Shown in pieces: positions 1 to 12,918 of a stretch of 64,000 nt of DNA. The notes under the pieces were generated by a model, which saw nothing but the letters and a program-made list of their open reading frames with translations, made no database searches and had not been told where the DNA came from. The DNA is from Paulownia fortunei (taxonomy: Eukaryota; Streptophyta; Magnoliopsida; Lamiales; Paulowniaceae): NCBI GenBank assembly GCA_019321725.1, contig CM033115.1:248001-312000 (forward strand). The letters run 5' to 3'. Both the position numbers and the translations under genes were made by a program. Every line of letters begins with the position of its first letter. Position 1 is the stretch's first letter.

Positions 1-3000
1 TAGATTGATACCCTTGGGCAGATATTTTAATATTATCGTCACTTCGATAGAATCCTAAAATTGCATTATGTAATTAATAATAAATCTATCGAATAACATC
101 TTAGTTGAGTTAGTCAAGTAACAAAGTTATTGATGATGTTAACTTATCATTTAGTCTACTTCATTTCATCTAACAATTGCATAATGTCTGTTAATGTTAA
201 TATCTCTAAGATGTGAATTGGATGCGTAAGGATATGTAGAAGGTCTCATTTCCACATATTATGGAGGAGAAATAATTTTATGGCTATTGATTACGTAATG
301 AATAACAAACTTTTAATTTAATTTCTCCTTAATCCGTCGTAAGCACATGGCCAGAGATTTTCAGTTCATCTCTTAATATCGTGAATTGATATTTACTAAA
401 TACTAATAATATAAAGCACCAATTAACCTATATGTTAATTATTTCTTTCTTGTATGGTGCAATATTTATTTTTTAAATATTTTATATTTTATAAAATAAA
501 ATATTTGAACAAAATTCATACACTCAATATTTCACACACTAGATGTAGCATGAATTTTATCGTATCTTCCATCATGCATAAGATTAGGTACAAAAGGGAC
601 ATTTATCTTCGACAATATATATAACTTTATGTCAAACTAAAAAGTTTGATTTGAATTTTCTTAGTTTTAAGTAATATTTTATCTTTGTATAAATTCATAT
701 CAATATATTAAATTGTTCACGAGTACGTAACATTGGGGAGATGCATTAGTTGACTTTCTATGGAAATAAATAGTTCCACTATGCCAAAAAAAAAGAAAAG
801 AAAAGAAAAGATAGTCTTCTTAAGTTTCTAGTCTAATCAATTTAGTAATATTAATTTTCATAACTTGTTTAGTTAATGTCAAAAAATTTATTAAACAAAT
901 TACTGTCGTCTTCTAGAACTAGACAAACTTATGTCTGCATTTCAAATTAAGCCTCCTCAAACAATTAAGTCAATGGCTCAAAACTGCTGCTTAGTCAACT
1001 CATTTACTTCATTAGTGGATGGTTCAACAGCAAAGAACTAGAAAAAATTAGGGCAATCATGTTGCAAATCTAGATTTAATTATTAATCACAGATTTAATT
1101 ATAATTATCCGATTCAAGTACCGACAAGGTAGCAGTACAAACTTGATTTGACATTGGCACAAAAAAAATAAAAATAAAATAGCTAGATTCAATTAATTGG
1201 CAGCCTAATCCCTTGTTTGCATATCGAAATAGAGATTATAATATTAAGTTTGAAAAAAAAAAAAAAAAAACGGTCAAAGAGAAGATAATTAATTATAAAT
1301 AATCACATTCTTAGGGGAATTGGATTAGTGGAATTTGGAGAGTGCGTGTGGTCTCAAAAATGGTATCATTGCTTACGTCCATTAATTAGACTGTATTGTG
1401 TATTCAGCGTGAAGAAATTTGACTGAAAAGACACTAAAATTTCTGGATAGTGCATATTTTTATTTTCCTTTTTTAGTTTTTTTTATATATATATATTTTT
1501 GGATATGGATGAAATAATACTTTATAATGTAATAATTAATGGTGAAAAGTGCAAGTTGCATATAGTGCGTGTTCACACATTGTTGGTTTGTTTTATTGTT
1601 TGTACTTTTCTTAATTAAGTAAAAACCAAAGATGAATAGGTTCTTTCTTAAAATGGTTATTTAGTGAAAAAAGTGAGAACCCATTTGAAATATAATTACC
1701 CTTTTGCAATTTATTGTTATGTGTTGGGCAAGTGAGAAATTTGATGGTAATTTTATAGTAAAAATGTATTTTTTTACTACATTATTATTATGTTTTAAAA
1801 TGTTTTAAGGGTAAAAAGAGTAAATAACAAATTCCTATTCCATAAGATGTCTAATAATCTAAACGACCAACTACTTAAGAATTCTTACTTACCTACTTAA
1901 GTTTTTGAGTAGCTGCAATTTGACTTATAGTTAAGAAATTGGGAGACCTTAATTATTTTAACTCCATTTTGTTTTTGACTTTGTTTTCGAAACATAGAAT
2001 TTGATTTCATAAATTTCCACAATGTCCATAATTATTAGAGTGTAGTAAAATGTTATATTCTTACTTACTCCCTCAAAGTTTGACCTAATGCTATTTTCAA
2101 AGATTCTTTTAAGTCCAGTTTATTACAGTAGTTTGCCATATAGCAAGAAATGTCATAGCAAAGCTATAAATTATTTTGAGCTGGGTCGATAATAATCAAT
2201 TAATAAAATATTATCATGTTAAACTAAAAATAATATTTACAATACGAATAAAAAACAAAAAAAAAAAAAAACTATTGCGAAACATATAGCCAAGGGAGGA
2301 AAAAACATATTGCGAAACAAAGAGTATTTTCATTTGTTTGGGCCGATTTTAGTAACCCGAAGTAAGAACACATTTGAAGTTGGGCTCTGTCAGAGCTCAT
2401 AAAGATATATGAATACATATTGCACACACACATATCTTGAAATGGGCATAGGGGCTTAGCCCATTGGGCCAACTTCACGAACTAATCCACTTAAAAGGCT
2501 ATCTTAGATCCATAAAATTAAACAATACTCTTGGGTAGCCCACTTTAGATTATTTATCAAAAAGAAATAAGCACTGCCACGTGTCACGAAAAAGTTCTGT
2601 CTTGATATTAAATAAATCTTAAAAGAACGCTGTCTGGAATTCCCCACATTTTTTTAGTTCCGTGTCAGAACCGACAACTCTGACCCGATTTCAACATTTT
2701 GTTTAAATGACAATACAGTCCTTGCTTGTGCCTTTCGGATATTTCCAAATTTCCACCATTTTTACTTTTCTTTGGTTCAATTTTGTAGACCAGAAAAAAC
2801 AGACGACCAATATTTGTCTACTTCTATTTGCATATCAAACAAAACTGATATCTTCAATGGATATAATATTATTAAAATTCATAAATTAAGTGAATCTTTA
2901 TTAAAATCTTTTCAAAGAAAATTGCTTATTTATTAATTTATGCTTCATTAATATTTCCAAAATAATCCACCTTTATATGGGCCTTACTCTAATTCATTGT

Positions 3001-3250
3001 AAATTCAAACCTTAGCACAAACTTTAGTGTCAAGGAATCGAAGTATTGAGATTAAAACTTAAAAATCTCAATTCGAATTAAGATAGATTTTTCATGAACA
3101 CTAATTCTAAGAAACCATATTCCAAATATCCAGAAACAAGTGGGGAAAGAAAATCACACCGCACGTGTGAGGTCAAAAATGGAATTCCATTCATTTATCC
3201 GTTTCTGTTGTTTGTACCAGACGCAGCCCTTTCCTTGAACCTACCCACGC
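1..3250. other. AT-rich intergenic region
   Basis: No exon-like stretch with good splice signals or a recognisable protein is seen on either strand. The region has poly(A) runs (about 1252-1270 and 2258-2272), scattered short open frames that look random, and a G-box/ABRE-like GCCACGTGTC at 2576-2585 that could belong to the distal promoter of the downstream invertase gene. The segment 2280-2500 is less AT-rich than its surroundings but I could not assign it to a gene or repeat family. Confidence 0.6.
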
Positions 3251-3259
3251 TTCTGCATC

Positions 3260-3266
3260 TATATAA
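3260..3266 (+). promoter_or_regulatory. TATA box of the neutral invertase gene
   Basis: TATATAA followed by a pyrimidine/CCTCC-rich stretch, the usual look of a plant core promoter. A start of transcription near 3292-3300 would give a leader of about 430 bases. A possible leader intron donor (GTAAGT, near 3350) lies downstream, with AG candidates close to the start codon, so the mature leader may be shorter. An ACGTG core (GCACGTGTGA) sits about 100 bases upstream, near 3161-3170. Confidence 0.5.
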
Positions 3267-3540
3267 TCCCCTCCAACCTCCCCATTTCCTGCACTCCATG
3301 TGCCTAATTATTCTGTAAACCTCTGCATTCTTCTCAAAAATTTGAACTGTAAGTCTCATTTCTTATTGTTCGATTTCTTATATCTTACCTTTGTATCTTC
3401 TAATTTGTTTTGTACTTAGATATGATCTGTATCTGTTAATTACATTTTTCCAAATTAGCAGACCTGTATATACTTAATTATTGTAAAATACTTAGTGATC
3501 CCATTTTTAAGAGCTCAATAGCATATTAAAGTATATTGAG

Positions 3541-3710
3541 ACTAGAAGGTTAGGTATAAAAATCAAGTCTAGGTATAAGTCACCAGAAAGAACTGAGTTC
3601 TTAGGTGTAAAAATCAAGTCTTTAGTTTAAATTACCAAAAAATAATTGAGTCTTTAGGTAAGAGATTGAGTCTCGATTAATTACGAGCAAAAGATTGAAT
3701 CTTTGACTGC
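3541..3710 (+). repeat. Degenerate repeats in the invertase leader
   Basis: A short phrase resembling ATTGAGTCTTTAGGT recurs at least five times over about 170 bases just upstream of the invertase start codon, with variants such as AATCAAGTCTAGGT, AATCAAGTCTTTAG, ATTGAGTCTCG and ATTGAATCTTTG. It lies in the transcribed leader or in a leader intron. Its function is unknown. Confidence 0.55.
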
Positions 3711-3732
3711 CTGTTAAGATATATCAAGAAAA

Positions 3733-6700
3733 ATGAGCACTGGGAGTTGTTTTGGAATTTCCAGTATGAAACCCTGTTGCAGTATACTTATTCTTGGAAG
3801 AAATTCATCCATTTTTGGATGCCCACTCCTGAAACGTGGTCATTTTACTCAATATAATTTGCCGAAATCACAGTTGAAATTGTATAGTTTGGTGAAAACA
3901 AATTGTTGTCATAGCAATAAGGAATTAGGATTTAGGAGTGTCATAGACTCGAATCGGAGGAATTTTTGTGGCTCCGGTTCAAATTGGGGTCAATCTAGGG
4001 TTTTTTCAGCTAATGGGGTGGAGAAGAACAACCATTTTGGAAGTGTAATAGCAAATGTAGCGTCAAATATCAGGAACCATTCAAATTCTCTTGAATCCCG
4101 TGTAAATGAAAATAGCTTCGAGAAGATATATATTCAAGGTGGTTTCAATGTGAAGCCCTTGGTTGTTGAGAGAATAGAGGAGGGTCAAGACTTGGTGGGA
4201 AAAGATGAAGGAAAAGAAAAGGAATATAAGGTCAAGGTAAAGGATGATTCAAATGCAAATACCGTCCAGTTCAGTAAAGCAGAGGTTTCGAAATCAACCC
4301 TTGGGAGACATGTGTCTGACGTGGAGAAGGAGGCTTGGAAATTGCTTCGAGGAGCTGTTGTGAACTATTGCGGTAACCCTGTGGGAACTGTCGCTGCTAC
4401 TGATCCAGCTGATAAGCAGCCGCTGAATTATGACCAAGTCTTTATTCGTGATTTTGTTCCATCAGCTCTTGCATTCTTGCTTAATGGAGAGGGAGAGATA
4501 GTAAAGAATTTTTTGCTCCACACTCTGCAGCTACAGGTGACTGGATATATTCTTCATAAGTTCTCAAATTTTTTGTCCCCTGAAATTTTAGTCTATCTGG
4601 CACCTTTGGTTATCATATTAATGATGCTCTTTCAGGGTGTTTTCAGATAAATTGGTTTTTCCAATGCATTGGTTTGGTTAAAATCTAACTGAAATTTTTA
4701 TCTCATTTTCAATTAGAGTTGGGAAAAAACTGTAGACTGCTACAGCCCTGGGCAAGGGTTGATGCCAGCAAGTTTTAAAGTTAGAACACTGCCTCTTGAC
4801 GGACGAGATGGAGAATTCGAGGATGTTTTAGATCCAGATTTTGGTGAATCAGCTATTGGTCGAGTCGCACCTGTTGATTCCGGTAGGCTTATCAGCATCT
4901 CTGTTATATGCTCTGTTGTCAGAATTTGTTCTAAGATCCAAATCAACCGCTTTTTATCTACATTGCTTGAATATGTGGGTTGACTGAGTTGTTTGTGTTG
5001 AGAGTCACTTGTTTTAATGAGTCATGTAGCGTGATGACAAAACACAGGAAATAGTTATGAGTTTCTTATATCATACGTTTATAACTTGGACAGGACTGTG
5101 GTGGATTATTTTATTGAGAGCCTATGGGAAAGTCACAGGTGACTACACATTGCAGGAGAGGGTGGATGTGCAGACTGGTATAAGATTGATACTGAATTTG
5201 TGTTTAACTGATGGGTTTGACATGTTTCCTACTCTCTTGGTTACTGATGGTTCCTGCATGATTGATCGAAGAATGGGTATCCACGGCCACCCTCTTGAGA
5301 TCCAAGTGAGTAAATTTCATGCCACGATATCAATTCAATATTTGAAAAACTTGAAATGTATTAGGTGCTCTCATATGCCACATGATTGCATGTTTGAAAA
5401 CGAACTATTTCTTCTTTATGCATAGTCTCTGTGGCTGCAGCTGGGAGGTACATTGAGTTTATAAATGTACATTAATTATTGGTAAAATTAGTGGTTGACA
5501 AGTGTTAATAAAAAAAATCAATGAATGTCATATCTACCTTCTCTGAATCGCTTACTTGATGATGAGCATGAGGTATTAAATTTTTCAGTTGCTAGTCGGG
5601 CAAAACCATTTTTAAGTATCTTAACTGCTTTCTGGTGTTCAAGCATCTCCTACTTTCTTGTCTCTTGAATAATGAAGATATCTATCTTGTAAAAAGCTTT
5701 AACAAAATAAAAGTCAACAGAAGTCCTTCTATCCTTGAATATGAATAATTCATACTGTAATTGAGTGAATTAGGATATCCCACTTTGGCAGAGTGGCCTT
5801 AAAACCTTTCACTTTAGGAACTTTTGCTGGTTAATTTGGAATGCATTGTCTTGTGCTTAGGTTGCATATGTATTATGATGAAGCCTTTTCGTCCTATAGC
5901 TATGCAATCTTTTAAAATCGGATGACAGTAATCCACTCTTTGTCTAGAGATATATTGAAATGCCAGACCCTTATATTGGATATTGTCTATTGGAGCATCT
6001 ATGCTTCTTTCTTCACTTTTAGGTTATGGATGTTAATTCTTTCTGTGTGTCTCATGTAATTGCATCATGTCGCATTATTTGATCCCACTTCTGTTCACAA
6101 GGTGATCTATTAGTTAATTGGCTTTCTTTGGACTTGTAGGCTTTATTTTACTCTGCTTTGCGCTGCTCCCGTGAAATGCTCACCGTTAATGATTCAAGCA
6201 AAAACCTTGTTGTGGCCATCAATAACCGACTCAGTGCACTTTCATTTCATATCAGAGAGTATTATTGGGTAGACATGAAGAAAATTAATGAGATTTATCG
6301 TTACAAGACAGAAGAATACTCTACAGAGGCCATCAATAAGTTCAATATCTATCCAGATCAAATACCTGGTTGGCTTGTGGATTGGATTCCCGAGACTGGT
6401 GGCTATTTTATTGGCAATTTGCAACCTGCTCATATGGATTTTAGGTTTTTCACTCTTGGAAATCTCTGGGCCATTGTTTCATCGTTGAGCACCTCCAAAC
6501 AGAGTGAAGATATTTTGGATTTGATTGAGGAGAAATGGGATGATCTTGTGGCACAAATGCCTCTCAAGATTTGTTACCCTGCTCTGGAGCACGAGGAGTG
6601 GCGTATAATCACCGGAGGCGACCCTAAGAATACGTAAGGCAATGGAATGTTCTGCATATTCGTATATCATATTCTACTTAAATACATACTTTTCAGAAAT

Positions 6701-7396
6701 TTAACCAATGTAGTATATTTCTGCAGCCCTTGGTCATATCACAATGGTGGATCCTGGCCAACACTTCTGTGGCAGGTATGCTTTTAATGAAGATTAAATT
6801 TCATTTTTGGGCTGAGTAATTAACCAAAGCAGTCAAATTTAGTTGATTACTGGAATTTATACCATGATATGACATTGTTGTGAATAATTTGAGATCTGTT
6901 TATGTACATCCCGAAAAAGAAAAAAAATTTACGCAAATAAAACTATTCCATGTTGATCAATCAAGCATGCAGGTAATTAGGCTTCCATCTCATAATAGCA
7001 GACAAGCTCACTATGGTTTAGGGACTCCAGGTTGTTTTTCCATCTCTCAAAATTTGTCATCTGACATTTCAGTTCACATTGGCGTGCATTAAGATGGAAA
7101 GACCAGAGTTGGCTAGGAAGGCAGTTGCTTTAGCTGAGGAAAGGCTTCCGGTTGATCAATGGCCAGAATATTATGACACAAAATATGGAAGGTTTGTGGG
7201 GAAACAAGCCCGACTCCACCAGACATGGACAATTGCGGGATACCTGACCTCAAAAATGCTTTTAGATAATCCAGAGCTCGCCTCTATATTGTTTTGGAAC
7301 GAGGATTATGAGGTGCTTGAGAAATGTGTGTGCGGGCTCAAAAGTGGGCGAAGAAAGTGCTCTCGTCTTGCTGCCAGATCTCACATTGCTGTCTAA
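3733..7396 (+). CDS. INVC: Alkaline/neutral invertase, organellar (GH100)
   Basis: Hydrolyses sucrose to glucose and fructose at neutral pH. Six exons: 3733-4536, 4717-4882, 5094-5305, 6140-6633, 6727-6775 and 7073-7396. All junctions are GT-AG and in phase, giving 682 residues, normal for the family. The first ~180 residues are variable, Ser/Asn-rich and begin with a MKPCC-containing segment typical of the mitochondrial/plastid members; the cytosolic clade lacks this extension. The GH100 domain starts around residue 195 ([17 protein letters not shown]). It contains [14 protein letters not shown] with Asp240 (family catalytic Asp), [15 protein letters not shown], the [22 protein letters not shown] block (catalytic Glu region) split over a 49-base mini-exon, and the Cys-rich tail. 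The start is the first ATG in frame before the transit peptide. The paralogue (A or C) is uncertain; C is favoured by the nearby galactokinase gene. No damage is seen. Confidence 0.93.
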
Positions 7397-7938
7397 AACT
7401 TGATCGGTAGTAGTGGGCTGCCTGGTTTAGCGGCTGCCTGGTTTAGCGTTTATGCTAATTTGATTTCGTAATCATTCTTCTCAAACTGTAACTCAGTAGT
7501 CATGTTAGACATGTACAAACTCATTTTGCTGTCAGCTGATCTCTAATTTGAAAATAGGAAGGCAGCCTGCCCGTAAATCAGACTGTGTATAGACGAGATG
7601 GTACGGTCAATATATTAGATTGTCCGCTTGGGTTCCATTTTCATTTTCTTGATTTTTAGTTTAGAAGTAAACAATTATATCACAGGTCACAAATTAACAA
7701 AGAGTCCCAAGGTTGGTATCATTGGATGAGTAAAATGGGTAATCAAGGCTATGCTTAGATTTCATTTTATACCCAACAAACTTACATCCATCATAAAGAT
7801 GAGAGGGATAGAGTAGCATGTGATTTACCAAAACTATAAGCTACTAAATCTGATAGCTAATAAGTAAGCAACTGTTTATCACACAAAAGTAAAACTCCCT
7901 ACTTGGAGGAGGATATAAATACAAACTCTCAGCATTAA
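7397..7938. other. Convergent 3' region between invertase and GA2ox
   Basis: About 540 bases hold the 3' untranslated regions of two genes facing each other. A 20-base direct repeat (GGCTGCCTGGTTTAGCG-like) occurs twice near 7417-7449 just after the invertase stop. No other gene is seen. Confidence 0.6.
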
Positions 7939-10900
7939 TCAATCGCTACTTCCATCATCTGGCTGTACTTTGAAAACATTAAGTCGGCTGTCTTCTAGTT
8001 TTCTCTTGTACGTAGCTTCCTTGTATTCAGCCCAAGTGAAGCTTCGATATAGTGGTGGAGGGTTTTGTGGTGTGCATGATCCCTCAAGCCAACTTATGGT
8101 TGCATGCAGCGGTGGAGCAGCAAAGTATGCAATCGACGTTCTTGAGTTTAGCGAATTCACCACTGCTCTATGTTTTACACTTAGAAACCTCCCATTTGTC
8201 ATTACCTTCCAAAAATGCACAGCATTAAGAATTGCAACAGTATTATTCCACAATCTTTAACAGGTAATAACAGTAGAACGAACTTTCTTTCACAAGCAAT
8301 AATCAAGAAAAGGTATACAAATCAAAGAATAAGAATTTTTTGGTCAAATTCAAGTGGGCTTGGTGAGGAATAAAAGCTGGCCATGCTCATTGGATGAGAA
8401 CTGAAAAGGCCCCTCCAAAAACTGAACAATCAATCTTATCACATCAACAACAATCCTGAAAATATCTGAAGAATGAGATTACATTTCACTTCAGTTTCAG
8501 TTTCAGTTTCAGTTTCAGTTCAGCCATATCCATCAATCAATTCAACACCCCTTTTGCAAAGATAGTTATGATTGCCATGTATGACTGGGGAAAAAAAAGT
8601 GGGGGATTGATAAGATGTGGGACCCACCTGTAACACGTCACCCACATTGACACAAAAGGCTGACTCCGGGTGGGGTTTGACTGGGATCCACACGCCATCC
8701 TCCGGTGAGATTTGGAGGCCCTCGGATCCGTTGGATCTGAGGAGGGTCAAGATCTGAGGGTCAGTATGAGCCCCAAAGCCAATCTTGGAGGCTGTCGTGT
8801 CGATGACGTCAGCCGGTGGATAGTGATTGAGCCTGAGGAGCGAGTCACTCTCAAGGTCCCTGACTAGCCCACTCAGCACTGAGGTGGGCTGGGCCCATAA
8901 CCCTTCTGCCATCAGGTCCAATATTTCACATGCCAACTCCCTAACAGCTTCTACATAGCTACTCATTGCATAGCTGTCAACAATGCACAAATTTGAAAAC
9001 AAAAAAAAAAAAAAAAAAAAAAATCAAATTGAGTTGATTGCTTAAATTCTGAAAAATTCTCACATAAATTTTTTAGTGGATATTGTACATGTATTAATAC
9101 GATATAATTGAAATAAAAATTCAATTTGTAAAATTAAAGTATCCACGATCATATCTTGTTTGCGCCTATATGACTGCTTTGAGTGGGAAAAATAAGATTT
9201 TTTTTGTACTTCACCAAAACATATACGAGACATTAATACAATATATAACTTGTCAATTACTAGTATTAACCATAGTCACTCATGCCAACTTTGACAACGC
9301 TCATTCTCCTTTGAATATTGTAACGAACATGGCTTTAGAACTAGTTTTCGACAAAAAAAAATAAGACTGGATAGGTTGATAAAACCTTTTTGTAAAGGAA
9401 TGTTAATCTGTAACTTGTGCATTGAGAAAGAGAGAAAGAGGGTTTGTTGGGCATTGAGAACTAGAATTATGATTTATGAGGGCTGGTAATATGTGCTATA
9501 AGTATTATGGGTTTGCTTCCTTTGGTGAAAATGGTGGCATAGGATTTCCCCATATCTGGGAAGGCTTCTACTTTTAAAATCTTTTGATTTGATTGGTCCT
9601 TTGTGTATCTGACTTGTCACTGATCTGAATTCTAATTCTCTTCTACTTTTCTTGTGACACTACACGTTCACTGTGTCATCATATCTATCCATCTATCCAT
9701 TTCCACTGAACCCTAAAGATGCTGCCTGCTTCGGTGACATAGCTACATCAATTTGGCATTCGAATATGTCATACAAATATATTTTATTGGTCCAAGGATT
9801 TTAATATTGGTCATACAACAAACTTTGTGTATAAATCAAGAATTGGCCTAAAAAATAAGAGTTTGACCTTCACATGAAATATAAGATTGTAATTTCTGTC
9901 AATCAATCTCTAACGATTTAAATTTTTAGATAGTTTGATTAATAAAAAAACGATTTAAGAGAAGTATATACAAAAATATTTGACGCAAAGTAATTCTCCT
10001 TTAAATATTTTCACTAGGAATCAACAGCCTCTACATTTGTTTCTTGGTTAATTACAACCAAACATATCTTATATTTGCCGCTTTAAGGATGTCTCATGAG
10101 CTTAAAATTTTTCATTACCAAATTGTACTTAATAACTGCTAATGTCAATTTCCAACTGATAGCTACTGATCTTCTCTAAATGTCAAAAATTCAAACTGTA
10201 ATCGTAATCATTGACTTAATCGAAGAACCAATATTTATTGGAGATATCATAAATCCATGTGAAAATGGACCAAGTAGGCACGAGCGCGAGCTATGATTCT
10301 ACGCCTGTTAATTTCTTAAACAAGCCAAATAATTAGTATTTGAACAAATTTCGTAATCCAACAAAAAATGAACAGCTAGGGCGACTATAACTTATTGCGC
10401 TATGTAAAAGGTGTTCTTACATCATATTAAGACAATAAAGTAGCCCTCTTTGTTCTTCCCATTTTATTTTAAGAAAATGACTTAGATGCAATGCAACAAA
10501 CTATTTTATTTTATGTCTGATATTAATATTTGACCTGTAAACACAAATAAATATATTCCTTAGGTACATATCTCTCACTTCTTCAGATATAATGAACATT
10601 TCACTAGAGTGAAAAAGATAAATTACAAATGTTCAGTATAAATCTAATTTCCCACGATTTAAATTAACAGCAAGCCTAAGATATTTGGATGATCACAATG
10701 TTAATTAGTCCCTCCAAAATGTAAATGCAGAATTATAAAATGTCAACTTTGAATAAGAGAAGGGTTTGATAAAAATGAATCCAACACTACATGATGACTT
10801 GATTTTTAAGCGAATAGGCCTTAGGTGGATTCCGGAATAAGGAACAAACATGTTTAAGACAAGCTAAACAAACTTAAGCTGGCACTTTCTGTGCAAGAAT

Positions 10901-12099
10901 TTGATACAAAATTAATATATATATATATATCCACGTTCTTTTAGGACAACTATTTATAACGAAATTGACAACTGTGTTATATTTATTATACTCTATAAGA
11001 CCCCACTAAATAGTAGTTCAAAAAAGTTGTTCTTATATATATATATATATATATATATATCAACACTCTTTTAGGACAACTACTTATAACGAAATTGACA
11101 ACTGTGTTACATTCATTATCCTCCATAAGACCCCGCTAAATAGTAGTTCAAAAAAGTTGTCCCTTATGCTACAAAGAGCTCTCTAGGGATGGCTAGAGGG
11201 CACGCCCAATGGTCCCGATTGGGACGTGCATCGGTCTTCAATAACCAATTTTAAGTGATACTAGCAAAGTTTTTCAAAATTCTAATTGGTTAGTTAATTA
11301 GAATACGCGTGCAACAACCATCAAAGTCTATAGAGATTCAACTAATATATAGTGCTAATATGTATGAAATTTTACAGTAATATAGGTAGTGGAACAAAGA
11401 CAGACACGTAAAAACAACACCGTCTAGAACCACCACATAGAATCTTATATATGGACTTAAATACTGAAAGCTAATGTCCATAAGTGAAGACAAGCCAACA
11501 ACTAAATGCATGTCTTGCATGATCTCACACATTAAATGCAAGCATATCTATACTATAGAAAACACCCATGCCATATGCATATACACACCACAAATCTATC
11601 ACTTGCAGAAACAATACACACGCACAAATAATACACATAGAACCATGTTACACAATCAAGAAACTCATATACATATGTACACATTAATAAAAGTGAAGAT
11701 TAATAATCATAAGTACCTGAACTTGTTTGGATCATTCGAGATATATTTAGACTTGTGAGAAATGAAAAGAGGGTTAGTTTGGAGGAGAAGGTATTCAACT
11801 TCACCCATGTCACCCATTAACCCTATATTCTGGCAGCCATAACCATATGGAACAGCGGGCCCCGCCCGCTGCTTTTCGGAGCCGGGTTTGGAGAAAAACA
11901 TATGGGTTTCTTCTTCCATTCGGGAGATAATATCCTGCGGCACGCCATGGTTGATCACCTTGAAGAAACCGAATTCTTCACAAGCTTTTACAATGAGTTT
12001 TGAAGCTTCTGATCGGTCTGAGGAAAGGTCTATTATTGGGAGTTCAATGTCATCTCTTATTTTCTCAATTTTCAAAGGGTTTGGGGAGGCGACAACCAT
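7939..12099 (-). CDS. GA2ox: Gibberellin 2-beta-dioxygenase (2OG-Fe(II) oxygenase)
   Basis: Inactivates bioactive gibberellins by 2-beta-hydroxylation, using 2-oxoglutarate, O2 and Fe(II), in the cytosol. Three exons on the minus strand: 12099-11717, 8973-8628 and 8205-7939. The phases agree and give 331 residues, standard for C19-type GA2ox. The N-terminal DIOX_N region has the usual KACEEFGFFKVINHG, then RAGPAVPYGYG. The iron ligands are His197 and Asp199 (HTD) with His255 (VKHR), and the 2-oxoglutarate-binding Arg265-x-Ser267 is present. All key residues are intact. The start chosen is MVVASPN; an in-frame Met 28 codons upstream follows a Lys-rich stretch that looks like untranslated leader. 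Intron 1 is 2.74 kb, unusually long, and contains a tandem duplication. C19 class assignment rests on overall similarity from memory. Confidence 0.93.
8493..8523. repeat. (TTTCAG)n microsatellite in GA2ox intron 2
   Basis: About five perfect hexanucleotide units lie inside the short second intron of the gibberellin oxidase gene. On the gene strand the unit reads CTGAAA. Confidence 0.85.
9000..9023. repeat. Poly(A)/poly(T) tract at the GA2ox exon 2 acceptor
   Basis: An uninterrupted run of more than 20 A on the plus strand is a poly(T) tract about 30-50 bases upstream of the exon 2 acceptor on the gene strand. It probably serves as an extreme polypyrimidine-like tract, and it is likely length-polymorphic. 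Confidence 0.7.
10916..11162. repeat. 130-bp tandem duplication in GA2ox intron 1
   Basis: Two adjacent copies begin with an (AT)n tract and continue through TTTTAGGACAACTA, GAAATTGACAACTGTGTTA and AATAGTAGTTCAAAAAAGTTGT. The TTAGGACAAC marker occurs at 10941 and again at 11071, so the period is 130. The copies differ at only a handful of positions, plus a longer (AT)n in the second, which implies a fairly recent event. Confidence 0.88.
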
Positions 12100-12225
12100 G
12101 GTTTTTTCTTTTCTTTTCTTTTCTTTTTTCTTTTGGTTATTTTTGATGAAAATATGGTGGAAAATATTGAAGATGAAAGACAAAGAACAGAGAGGTTTGA
12201 GAGGAAAAGGGTGATGAAGGGATCA

Positions 12226-12233
12226 TATAAATA
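12226..12233 (-). promoter_or_regulatory. TATA-like box of the GA2ox gene
   Basis: The plus strand reads TATAAATA, the minus strand TATTTATA. It lies about 127 bases upstream of the chosen start codon and is followed on the gene strand by a purine/pyrimidine-biased leader. The spacing suits a leader of about 95 bases and supports MVVASPN as the start. Confidence 0.45.
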
Positions 12234-12309
12234 GAGTGGGGAGAGAGAGAGAATATAAGAATTTTTGGAAGGGATTATGGAAAAATAAAATTTAAATTAA
12301 TTATTTGGA

Positions 12310-12918
12310 TGAAAAGGCCAACAAGCAAAATTAATGTTAGTCAAGAACGTTGACTTTCTGTTCTCTGCTGATGGGATTTACGATTTTTTTTTTTATGATG
12401 AGGTACATCATGAGAAATTGTCCTCAGTTCTAGAACAGATACGGGTCAAGAGTCCTGGATTTGATTCGTGTCTATGTATGATATTGTATAGTTTTAATAA
12501 AAGTCTACCAATCAATTATTAATTATTAATGAATGTTACGTGTTGATTGTTAATTTTCAATTAATATTTTTTGACTGATACTTCTAATATATTATAATTG
12601 ATTCATTAGAAAAAAGCATCCAAAGAAGGAAGCAACATTAATGTCAGTCAAGAACGTTGACTTTCTGTTCTTTGCCGGTGAGATTTACGATATTTTTTCT
12701 TACGATGATGTACATCATCATGAATAGTCATTGTCTTCAATTGTAGAACAGATATAGGTCAAGAGTCATGGATTTGATTCGTGTCTGTGTATGATATTGT
12801 ATAATTTTAATAAAAGTCTATCAATCAATTATTAATTATTACTGATTGTTACATGTTGATTGTTAATTTTCAATTAATGTTCTATAGTTGATACTTGTAA
12901 TATATTATAATTGATTCA
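12310..12918. repeat. Tandem duplication (period 307 bp) upstream of GA2ox
   Basis: TCAAGAACGTTGACTTTCTG occurs at 12341 and again at 12648, and the similarity continues through the rest of each unit to the shared AATATATTATAATTGATTCATT. Each unit carries GTTGACTT, a W-box core recognised by WRKY factors, so the GA2ox upstream region has two copies. Several mismatches and small indels separate the units. Confidence 0.88.

Noticed and set aside
7970..8260. 96-residue plus-strand frame
   Set aside because: Antisense to the last GA2ox exon, which is clearly coding on the minus strand.
11474..11758. 94-residue plus-strand frame, His/Thr-rich
   Set aside because: Located in GA2ox intron 1 and overlapping its first exon; composition follows CACA/ACAT repeats.
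12100..12183. In-frame upstream Met for GA2ox (28 extra residues)
   Set aside because: The added segment is a Lys/Phe-rich translation of a polypyrimidine leader and is absent from the family; the TATA spacing favours the later start.
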